This document shows, one piece after another, positions 1 through 6,839 of a DNA stretch of 64,000 bases (positions within the stretch are counted from its first letter, which is position 1; each line of letters starts with the position of its first letter). Made by a program: the position numbers and the translations under genes. The DNA is taken from contig NZ_JAHQCW010000001.1 in NCBI RefSeq assembly GCF_019042275.1, forward strand, positions 186,001 to 250,000. Reading direction: 5' to 3'. Origin of the DNA: Diplocloster agilis (GTDB lineage Bacteria; Bacillota; Clostridia; Lachnospirales; Lachnospiraceae). The notes beneath the pieces were generated by a model. It did not search any database. It saw only the letters and a list, made by a program, of their open reading frames with translations, and was not told the origin of the DNA.

Positions 1-1067
1 TTTATCAGTTCTTTTGTGGCTGCCAGCCGGTCCGGATCCGTAGAGGACACGGCGAATCCATAGAAGCCGGTGATCGCCTGATAATCCCCTTTATTCTGCG
101 GTATCGGGAATGCCCCGTACAGATCAAGTTTGTCCTCGTTCGCTATCGTCCCGGCAAATGAAACCGAATCGATATGATGAGCCACACCGCCCTGGATTGC
201 GATCAGCCTCACATCCGCCTGGGATTTGCCGTAGGAGCCGTTGGGGATCAAATCATACATCTTCTGTAAATACTGGAGTGTCTCCACGGTGTTCGAAGAA
301 TTGACCACCACTTCCTGATTCTCGTTCAACAAAGCGGAATCGTTGACGGACATAAAGTTTACCATGGTATACGGTTCTCCCTTGCCGGCCAGCATATCGA
401 AGCCGCTCACATCCGGTTCCTTATCCTGAATAGTTTTGGCATTCTGATACAGTTCGTCCCATGTCCCGGGAATCTCCAGATTATATTTCTCATATAAATC
501 TTTTCTGTAAAAGACTACATGCGGAAAATAGGCGATAGGAACCAGGTAGGACTTATCACCGGTGCTGGTCCCCTTCAGGAAGGACTCTTCAAACTTATCC
601 CGGCCTATGTCATCCAGAATATCATCTAACGGTGCCAAAGATCCCTGGCTGGCCCAAGATACGATAAATTTGTCAGAACCATACATAAAATCCGGAGCGC
701 TGCCCGCAGCGACACTGGCCTGGAATTTGGTATCAATATCATTCCAGGGAACCATGACCCGTTCAATCTTTATATTGGGATGCCGCTCGGTGAAACCGTC
801 AAATACAGCCTGTGTAGCTGCCTGCCATTCTTCTCTGGTATCGTTGTCCCAGAACTGCAGCGTGATCTCTTTATCTTCCCATCCTGTGCCATCCTGTTCC
901 AGGTTCTGTCCCTCTTCCTGCTGCGTATCCTCCTGCTGTACCGGACTTTTTGTCTCCTCATTCATTCCGGCATCCTTGTCCTGTCCCGAAGAACATCCCG
1001 CCAATGAAGACGCGCAGAGAATAAGCGCCATGGAACTCCCCAATACTTTTTGAACCCATCGATTCAT
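1..1067 (-). CDS. Sugar ABC transporter substrate-binding lipoprotein (3' end cut off)
   Basis: Open reading frame running off the left edge; about 355 codons are visible. It begins with a lipoprotein signal peptide: Met-Asn-Arg-Trp, a hydrophobic stretch, then a lipobox LAGC with the acylated Cys near residue 24 and a Ser/Gly/Glu-rich linker. The mature part opens with the 'ITLQFWDND' type strand followed by 'FTERHPNIKIE', typical of family 1 extracellular solute-binding proteins for oligosaccharides, and later has 'GTWDELYQNAKTIQ'. It would bind a sugar outside the membrane and deliver it to an ABC permease not seen here. The start at 1067 is set by AAGGAGG 8 nt upstream. It is divergent from the IclR-type gene, which is therefore the likely local regulator. 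The ligand cannot be told from sequence. Confidence 0.9.
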   Translation of the reverse strand, partial: MNRWVQKVLGSSMALILCASSLAGCSSGQDKDAGMNEETKSPVQQEDTQQEEGQNLEQDGTGWEDKEITLQFWDNDTREEWQAATQAVFDGFTERHPNIKIERVMVPWNDIDTKFQASVAAGSAPDFMYGSDKFIVSWASQGSLAPLDDILDDIGRDKFEESFLKGTSTGDKSYLVPIAYFPHVVFYRKDLYEKYNLEIPGTWDELYQNAKTIQDKEPDVSGFDMLAGKGEPYTMVNFMSVNDSALLNENQEVVVNSSNTVETLQYLQKMYDLIPNGSYGKSQADVRLIAIQGGVAHHIDSVSFAGTIANEDKLDLYGAFPIPQNKGDYQAITGFYGFAVSSTDPDRLAATKELI

Positions 1068-1157
1068 ACCTTTTCCTCCTTCTGGTAATTAATGGAATTT
1101 GTTTTCCGATTTTGCATTCACATTTCTGAATTCTCGGAATTGTTATTCTGTATTTAA

Positions 1158-1186
1158 ATTATAATTTTTATATTTATAATTGTCAA
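1158..1186 (-). promoter_or_regulatory. Consensus sigma-A promoter of the binding-protein gene
   Basis: On the minus strand TTGACA (1186-1181) and TATAAT (1163-1158) are separated by exactly 17 bp, both hexamers matching the consensus. It lies about 90 bp before the binding-protein start and points away from the IclR gene. A promoter this strong in a sugar-uptake gene usually needs repression; the neighbouring palindrome is a candidate operator. Confidence 0.75.
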
Positions 1187-1203
1187 TATCAAATTTAGAT
1201 TAT

Positions 1204-1226
1204 TTATTCTCAAATTTTGAGAATAA
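1204..1226. promoter_or_regulatory. 23-bp palindromic operator candidate
   Basis: TTATTCTCAAA-T-TTTGAGAATAA: two 11-base arms, perfectly complementary around one central base. It sits between the two divergent promoters, 2 bp upstream of the -35 of the IclR gene and 17 bp upstream of the -35 of the binding-protein gene. IclR-family dimers bind palindromes in such positions, so it is a likely site for the adjacent regulator (inference). Confidence 0.6.
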
Positions 1227-1228
1227 TG

Positions 1229-1257
1229 TTGCATTAAATTAAATGTTATGATAAAAT
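1229..1257 (+). promoter_or_regulatory. Promoter of the IclR-type gene
   Basis: TTGCAT (1229-1234), 17-bp spacer, TAAAAT (1252-1257), about 35 bp before the start codon. It is weaker than the divergent promoter, which suits a regulator gene. The palindrome ending at 1226 abuts the -35, so autoregulation is plausible. Confidence 0.5.
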
Positions 1258-1291
1258 TACGATAATCGAAAGAGCTACGGAGGAATCAAGC

Positions 1292-2119
1292 ATGAATACA
1301 ACTGATCTCAAAAAAGATAATGTGAATTTGGATACCGCCCCAAAGACTTCCTATGCCCCCAAAACCATCGGAAAGGTTTTGGCCGTCCTGGAATGTTTCT
1401 CGCTGGAACAGCCGGAATTGACTGCCGAACAGATAAAAGAAAAACTGGGACTTAGCACCAGCACGCTGTACCGCTATCTTCTATCCATGGAAGAAGAAGG
1501 GTATCTGTTGAAAAACACGGTAACCGGCAGGTATACCCTTGGCCTGCACATTATCGAGCTGGCCGGTATCGCTCTTAGTCAGATGGATCTTAGGCGTCAT
1601 GGCCAGATCGAGCTGGATCAACTCTCCTTAGAGATTGGCTTGAACACAAATCTGGGGGTACTTTATCAGGGTGATATCTTCCACATCGCCTTTTCGATCC
1701 CCCATGAAGTAGATAAAATGTATGCTGTACTGGGCCGGCGTACTGCCGCCCATGTCACTGCCATGGGAAAGGCGGTATATGCGAATATGCCGCAGGAAGT
1801 GGTCCGCGGCATCATTACCCAGTACGGCTGGCGTCCCTGCACAAAAAAATCGATTACAAATTTTCAGGACCTATTCGAAGAATTAAAAAAGACTAATCAG
1901 CGGGGATACAGTCTGGACTGTGAAGAAAACTCCGTCGGCAGCTGGTGTATCGGGGCGCCGGTGTTCAAATCGGGCGGCGAGGTGGTGGGAGCGCTTAGCG
2001 CAACCGGAACCACCGAATATATGAAACAGAATCTGGGCACAGTCTCCAGAGCGGTCATGGAGCAGGCGTCACATCTATCCTCAAAGCTTGGATATATTGG
2101 CAGTTATTTTCAGAAATAG
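1292..2119 (+). CDS. IclR family transcriptional regulator
   Basis: 275-aa protein. After a 25-residue polar leader, residues of about 25-80 form the winged helix-turn-helix of the IclR family ('TIGKVLAVLECFS', then 'LTAEQIKEKLGLSTSTLYRYLLSMEEEGYLLKN'). The rest matches the IclR effector-binding domain, with 'HVTAMGKAVYANMP', 'GYSLDCEENSVGSWCIGAPVF' and 'VVGALSATGTT' as family hallmarks. The length is typical once the leader is counted. Start chosen from ACGGAGG upstream (about 1278). It faces away from a sugar-binding lipoprotein gene, with a palindrome between them, so the likely job is control of that uptake system in response to a small carbohydrate-derived effector; the effector is unknown. 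Confidence 0.9.
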   Translation: MNTTDLKKDNVNLDTAPKTSYAPKTIGKVLAVLECFSLEQPELTAEQIKEKLGLSTSTLYRYLLSMEEEGYLLKNTVTGRYTLGLHIIELAGIALSQMDLRRHGQIELDQLSLEIGLNTNLGVLYQGDIFHIAFSIPHEVDKMYAVLGRRTAAHVTAMGKAVYANMPQEVVRGIITQYGWRPCTKKSITNFQDLFEELKKTNQRGYSLDCEENSVGSWCIGAPVFKSGGEVVGALSATGTTEYMKQNLGTVSRAVMEQASHLSSKLGYIGSYFQK

Positions 2120-2150
2120 GCCTGATACAACGTTTTCAAAATTCAAATAA

Positions 2151-2187
2151 GGCGTTACCGTTCTGGTTGCCGCAGAACTGTAACGCC
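2151..2187. terminator. Stem-loop downstream of the IclR gene
   Basis: GGCGTTAC-c-GTTCTG, loop GTTGCCG, CAGAAC-t-GTAACGCC: a 15-position stem with one mismatch, 31 nt after the stop codon. No T-run follows on either strand, so it may be an mRNA 3'-end stabiliser rather than an intrinsic terminator. Confidence 0.4.
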
Positions 2188-2314
2188 GATAGCCTATGTA
2201 TAAATTCCATAAAAAATGCCCCTCCCAAGCAACAAGTTCCATTGTTTCCCTTGACTGCCTGGAATGGGGCATATCCGCATTAATCTATACTTCTTATATT
2301 CTTATAATTAATTC

Positions 2315-2365
2315 ATAACACTGCTCAATAACTACTATCTGGTTATTGGGCAGTGTTATTTTGTA
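2315..2365. terminator. Bidirectional terminator between convergent genes
   Basis: The arms at 2315-2332 and 2342-2359 form an 18-position stem with one G/T pair and a 9-nt loop, followed by TTTTG on the plus strand. It separates the plus-strand IclR gene from the minus-strand SWIM gene, and can serve both. Confidence 0.65.
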
Positions 2366-2371
2366 TATCCC

Positions 2372-3088
2372 CTATATCCCAAACACATCATGCATCTCCG
2401 CCTCAGACATCGCCCGCCCGCTTTTCTTCCCTGCATTTTTCAGCATCGCATTCATGCGGCTGGTCACGGAACGATGGATCAGATCCTGAATATCCACCCC
2501 GCGCAATACAAAGAACAGCAGCGGATCCGCATCCAGTCTTGCGCCCACGCCATAGAGGACGGCGGCCACATGCTTGCACATATAGGCATAATCCGGGCAG
2601 GAACAGGAAAAATGTATCTCCTTAGGGGAGGGAAACATTCCGTACTTTCTCTCCGTGAACAGGATCTCCAGCTCCTTGGGAAACTTCCCCTCCACAAGCT
2701 TTTCCACAGAATCAATGCGATGATTGCACAGCTTCACTACCTGTGACCAGCGTTTTTCGTCCAGCATGTCGATATCCACCGTAACCTGATAGGGCTTGGA
2801 GCGGCTGCCCTGAACCAGGGCCTCCACACATCCTTCACCCATACTAAGATCCAGCACCGCATGATTACGCACATAACTCTTTCCCCTGGAAATACGGTTG
2901 GCATAATCCGCGTAGCTTTCCAGATTCCGGTTCCATGCTTTGCCCCACCAGCTGCGGGCGATCGTATTTCCCTCGATCAGCACCGGCGCCAGATCCGGAT
3001 TTTTCTTTTTCAGCTTCGCGATCTGCCGGTCTGCCTTGGCCCTCTTTTCTGCCACGGAGACATAAGGAGCGTATCCATAATAACTCAT
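2372..3088 (-). CDS. SWIM zinc-finger protein
   Basis: 238-aa protein. The SWIM signature CxCxnCxH is visible as 'FSCSCPDYAYMCKHVAAVLYG' around residues 165-185; the N-terminal 'ARSWWGKAWNRNLESYADYANR' block is the standard lead-in of bacterial SWIM proteins linked to SNF2 helicases. SWIM fingers bind DNA or proteins. The stop of the SNF2 gene overlaps this start (ATGA, 3085-3088), so the two are translationally coupled and probably work as a complex on DNA. The pair is widespread in Firmicutes; its cellular role is not well settled. It is the last gene before the terminator at 2315-2359. Confidence 0.88.
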   Translation of the reverse strand: MSYYGYAPYVSVAEKRAKADRQIAKLKKKNPDLAPVLIEGNTIARSWWGKAWNRNLESYADYANRISRGKSYVRNHAVLDLSMGEGCVEALVQGSRSKPYQVTVDIDMLDEKRWSQVVKLCNHRIDSVEKLVEGKFPKELEILFTERKYGMFPSPKEIHFSCSCPDYAYMCKHVAAVLYGVGARLDADPLLFFVLRGVDIQDLIHRSVTSRMNAMLKNAGKKSGRAMSEAEMHDVFGI

Positions 3089-5802
3089 GCCCGCTCACCT
3101 CCCAGTCTGATCAGGTTCAGCAGCTCTTCATTGTCAAGCTCCGTAATCCACTGTTCTCCCGCCGATCCCAGGATATCGCCGGCCATCTTCTGTTTTTCCT
3201 CTATCATGGCGTCGATCTTCTCCTCTATGGTTCCCTGGGTCACGAATTTGTGGACGATCACATTCTTCTTCTGGCCGATCCTAAAAGCTCTGTCTGTGGC
3301 CTGGTTCTCTACCGCGGGATTCCACCAGCGGTCAAAATGCACCACATGGTTCGCGGCGGTCAGATTCAGCCCCACGCCGCCGGCTTTCAGGGAAAGTACC
3401 ATAAAGGGGACGTACTCCTCCCCGTTAAACTGTTCGACCATCTCACTTCTCTTCTTTACCGGTGTCCCGCCGTGAAGGATCAGACCCTTTCTGTGAAAAA
3501 TCGATTCCAGGAATTCCGCCAGCGGTTCCGTCATCTCCTTGAATTGGGTAAATACCAGCACCCGCTCCCGCTTTTCGTAAATAGTCTGACAGATCCGCTC
3601 CAGGCATTCGAATTTTCCGCTGTTTTCCTTCTTATACTCTTCCAGGCCCAGGTATTGATCCGGGTGGTTGCAGATCTGCTTAAATTTCATGATGCCGGCC
3701 AGCACCAGCCCTTTCCGTTCTATTCCCTCCGCATCAGCCAGCTTTTTCTCGATCTCTTTTACCAGCTTACCATAGAGACCGATCTGTTTTTTCGACAGTC
3801 CCGCATATTCCTTTACCTCCACCTTTTCGGGCAGATCGGAAATAATAGAGCGGTCTGTCTTGAGTCTGCGCAGGATAAAAGGGGTAACCATTTTTTTCAG
3901 AGGCATAAATCCCACCCCGTCTGATTCCATCTCCTTCACCAGGTTTTGAAACTCTTTTACGGACCCTAAAAGACCTTTGTTCAGGAAATCAAAGAGGGAC
4001 CACAGATCGCCCAGATTATTTTCAATAGGAGTCCCGGTCATAGCGACGCGAAGTCTGGACGGAATAGCTTTTACCGCTTTCGTCTGCTTTGCAGCCGCGT
4101 TTTTCACCGCCTGCGCCTCATCCAGTATCACGATATCCCATTTTTTCACAAGAAGTCCTTCCAGCCTCGGCACCATACCATATGTAGTGATGTACAAAAA
4201 AGCGGACTTCTCCTGTTCAAGCCCTGCGCCCGCCTGACTGCCGTGCAGAATCATGTAAGGCATCTCCGGCGCAAAACGCTCGATTTCCTTCTGCCAGTTA
4301 CCGATCAGGGAAGCCGGAATCACCAGAAGCGCTTGTCCTGCACAACGCAGCCGGTACTGTTCCAGCCAAGCGATCACCTGTACCGTCTTACCAAGTCCCA
4401 TATCGTCCGCCAGACAGGCTCCCAGCTCCAGCTCCGACATCATATTGAGCCAGCGGTATCCCTCCTCCTGGTACGTCCTCAGATCTGCATGGAAGGTCGG
4501 GGCCAGCGGAACCGGATCGATGGACGCCGGCTGCACCAGCATTTCCCGGATCTTTTTCAGCCATTTTCCGTTTGTCACCGTAACGGGGATCTCGCCTTTT
4601 TCCATATTTTCCGGCGCAGCGTTTAATTCCAATCGCATCGCTTCCGCCAGGGAAAGGGTTCCGTCTTTTGCCAGTTCTTTGGCTTTCTGCAATGCCTCCA
4701 ACGCGGCTTCCAGTTTCTTTTTGTTGATCTCCACCCATTTTCCCTTGTAAAGGACCAACCCCTCGGCCATGGCCAGAAATTCCCGCAGCTGTTTTTCCGT
4801 AAGCTTCTCCCCATCGATCATCAAAGATGGAGAAAAGTCCACCATGGCATCCAGACCCACCAACGACTGTTTTTTAGCCCCCACAGTGAGGGACAGGCCG
4901 ATCGCATTCGTATGCCGTCTCCACCAGTCCGGAACACGGCACATGATTCCGGCTTCTTCATAGATGGGGATCTCCGACAAAAACGTATAGGCTTCCTGCG
5001 CCGTAAACCGAAGCGGGGAAAATAGCTCTCCGCTCTCCATCAGATCTCCGATCAAAGAGCTTGCGTCCGCAGCCTTCGCCACCGCGGACAGCAGCGACAA
5101 AAGCTTCTTCTGGTCATCTTTAAACTCAAGCAGCGCATTTTTTAACGGGGTATGAATCGCCTTCCTGCTTTTTGCCGGCTTAGTGGAGTAGGTCGCCATA
5201 AAGGCAAACGGGTAGTCCTCCTGATGGCTCTCCACCAGATGAAAAAACACCCTCCCCGCCACACTGATGCTGGAATTATGTTCAGCAAAATAGGCCGCCG
5301 CCGTACCGTCATACTCACGGATCTGTTCCCGATAGCATTGGAAAAGCTTCTGCCAGATATTCCGGATCCAGGCTTCATCCACGAACTCTGCACCGCTCAC
5401 AAAAGGCAACGCCTCTAAAAGCGCAGCCGCCTCTTCCGGAGATAATTCCACCTCCAGTTCTTCACGCTCCACTTCTACCTCCGGGCTTGATGAAATCCGC
5501 CGGATCAAATATTCCGCTATATGATGAAGATACCATATAGAAGGTCTCATCCAGTCTTCCGCAAGCAGATAGCCCATCTGATAGAGTCCCGTCCACGGAT
5601 CGTCCGTTAAGCTTTCGAACCAAACCTGCTGTTCGTCTCTTTTCTGTTCGCCCTGTAGTTGACCATGCCGATCTACACTGTTCACGATCTCCTGTTTTCT
5701 GCCTCTTTTACCCGGCACCTCGATCAACTCGATCTGAAAACCTGCCGGCGTATAGAAAGCTTCCAAGGCCATATTGACTTTTGCTCCGTCTGTTTTGTTC
5801 AA
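3085..5802 (-). CDS. SNF2-family DEAD/DEAH helicase-like ATPase
   Basis: About 905 aa. The C-terminal half is a complete Swi2/Snf2 ATPase: Walker A 'DDMGLGKTVQVIAW', Walker B 'ILDEAQAVKN', 'MTGTPIENNLGDLWSLFDF', 'KAGGVGLNLTAANHVVHFDRWWNP' and the arginine-finger motif 'RAFRIGQKKNV'. The N-terminal half is the large accessory region found in bacterial SNF2 proteins with a SWIM partner. The frame is open to 5892, but the best start is TTG at 5802: AGGAGG lies 6 nt before it, whereas the ATG at 5892 has no ribosome binding site. It would translocate on duplex DNA using ATP; the target is unknown. Operon with the SWIM gene. Confidence 0.9.
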   Translation of the reverse strand: MNKTDGAKVNMALEAFYTPAGFQIELIEVPGKRGRKQEIVNSVDRHGQLQGEQKRDEQQVWFESLTDDPWTGLYQMGYLLAEDWMRPSIWYLHHIAEYLIRRISSSPEVEVEREELEVELSPEEAAALLEALPFVSGAEFVDEAWIRNIWQKLFQCYREQIREYDGTAAAYFAEHNSSISVAGRVFFHLVESHQEDYPFAFMATYSTKPAKSRKAIHTPLKNALLEFKDDQKKLLSLLSAVAKAADASSLIGDLMESGELFSPLRFTAQEAYTFLSEIPIYEEAGIMCRVPDWWRRHTNAIGLSLTVGAKKQSLVGLDAMVDFSPSLMIDGEKLTEKQLREFLAMAEGLVLYKGKWVEINKKKLEAALEALQKAKELAKDGTLSLAEAMRLELNAAPENMEKGEIPVTVTNGKWLKKIREMLVQPASIDPVPLAPTFHADLRTYQEEGYRWLNMMSELELGACLADDMGLGKTVQVIAWLEQYRLRCAGQALLVIPASLIGNWQKEIERFAPEMPYMILHGSQAGAGLEQEKSAFLYITTYGMVPRLEGLLVKKWDIVILDEAQAVKNAAAKQTKAVKAIPSRLRVAMTGTPIENNLGDLWSLFDFLNKGLLGSVKEFQNLVKEMESDGVGFMPLKKMVTPFILRRLKTDRSIISDLPEKVEVKEYAGLSKKQIGLYGKLVKEIEKKLADAEGIERKGLVLAGIMKFKQICNHPDQYLGLEEYKKENSGKFECLERICQTIYEKRERVLVFTQFKEMTEPLAEFLESIFHRKGLILHGGTPVKKRSEMVEQFNGEEYVPFMVLSLKAGGVGLNLTAANHVVHFDRWWNPAVENQATDRAFRIGQKKNVIVHKFVTQGTIEEKIDAMIEEKQKMAGDILGSAGEQWITELDNEELLNLIRLGGERA

Positions 5803-6256
5803 TTTATGCCTCCTACACATATACTCCTTTTTCGCTAAGTATAAACCTGATTTCAGATATATACAATCGCTTTTATCGCTGTCGGTTTCCACTACATTTT
5901 ACGGTGGCTTTTATTCCGCCGCTTACGCTTCCTGTCATCCATTAATTCTATGGAAATGTATAGCTGATTCCGGCTAATGTCCGGGTTTCCGGGAATCCCC
6001 GGGAGTGGTCATATCCCTTTGTATATACACTGTCGGAAGCTTTATCTGTTCATTCACTACGCTTTTTCGGCGAATCTATCCGACAGCAGCGAAATGTAAC
6101 TCTCCCCCGACCAGACCGCCTGCATAAACTGTACTCCACCCCATCTTCCAACCGGATTCCCGGCCTCATCCCCTCGCATCCATCATTCACTAATTGTGTC
6201 ATTTTATGCAAAATCCAACCACGAATCTGCGCAATAAAATTTAATCATTTCCCATA
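5803..6256. other. Intergenic region between the SNF2 gene and the tail locus
   Basis: About 450 bp without a convincing gene. It holds an 8-bp inverted repeat CTGTCGGA/TCCGACAG (6030-6037 and 6079-6086) around a 41-nt loop, and otherwise no recognisable signal. It is the left boundary of the phage-derived block; no tRNA gene or attachment-site repeat is visible. Confidence 0.5.
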
Positions 6257-6302
6257 TTGACACATAACGTGTTCTATAGTATTATAATCGTACATATGTT
6301 CG
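6257..6302 (+). promoter_or_regulatory. Promoter with LexA-like box at the start of the tail locus
   Basis: TTGACA at 6257-6262, 17 bp, then TATTAT at 6280-6285 (overlapping TATAAT at 6283-6288). Right behind it is CGTACATATGTTCG (6289-6302), which differs by one base from the Gram-positive SOS box CGAAC-N4-GTTCG. A LexA dimer there would cover the transcription start. It drives the 125-aa gene and the polymerase-like gene. Confidence 0.6.
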
Positions 6303-6392
6303 ATTTTCATTTTTTACCACCAACCCTAATCAGAAAATCGAATACCGAAAAGGAGCCATCTATGAGAATCAGAAAAAAAGGAGATAAACACA

Positions 6393-6770
6393 ATGAAAAA
6401 TCACACGGAAAATATCCATACAAACACCCCCAACCGTTATACCGGATTTCCCCCGGCTAATCTGACCGACGAGTCCTGGCAGGCCATGTTCCGCGATCTC
6501 AAAAATCAGATCCACTCTTCTAAATATACCAAACTGTATGGCGGCAGTGCCCATTTCCGCATCAGCGGCCAGTTAAGCCTGCCGGAAACCGGCGACACCC
6601 AGTTCCAGCATTACAAGCTTTACATCAACGATGTGCTCCGGCAGATCCGGAAAGGCAATATCGAATACTGCTATTACATATACCAGATCTGCGATCTCTT
6701 AAAATTCGAGCACGACGCATTGAAAACCAGGTATGACCCGGCCGGCCGTTATTTTGAAGTCTGGCTCTAA
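6393..6770 (+). CDS. Small protein of unknown function preceding the polymerase-like gene
   Basis: 125 aa, start supported by AAAGGAG 10 nt upstream. I do not recognise a family. A polar N-terminus ('NHTENIHTNTPNRYTGFPPANL') is followed by a mixed alpha/beta region with many aromatic residues ('YKLYINDVLRQIRKGNIEYCYYIYQICDLLKFEHDALKTRYDP'); no signal peptide or membrane helix. It is the first gene behind the SOS-like promoter and lies 69 bp before the polymerase-like gene, so a role as its accessory or regulatory partner is plausible, but only by position. Confidence 0.7.
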   Translation: MKNHTENIHTNTPNRYTGFPPANLTDESWQAMFRDLKNQIHSSKYTKLYGGSAHFRISGQLSLPETGDTQFQHYKLYINDVLRQIRKGNIEYCYYIYQICDLLKFEHDALKTRYDPAGRYFEVWL

Positions 6771-6839
6771 GCCTCATATCCTGCGAAGCCCAAGGGCAAA
6801 TCGTAATCATTATAAGAAATAAAGGAGGCCGACACATCC

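Noticed and set aside
2353-5977. Plus-strand open frames opposite the SWIM and SNF2 genes
   Set aside because: Shadows of well-supported minus-strand genes with recognised domains.
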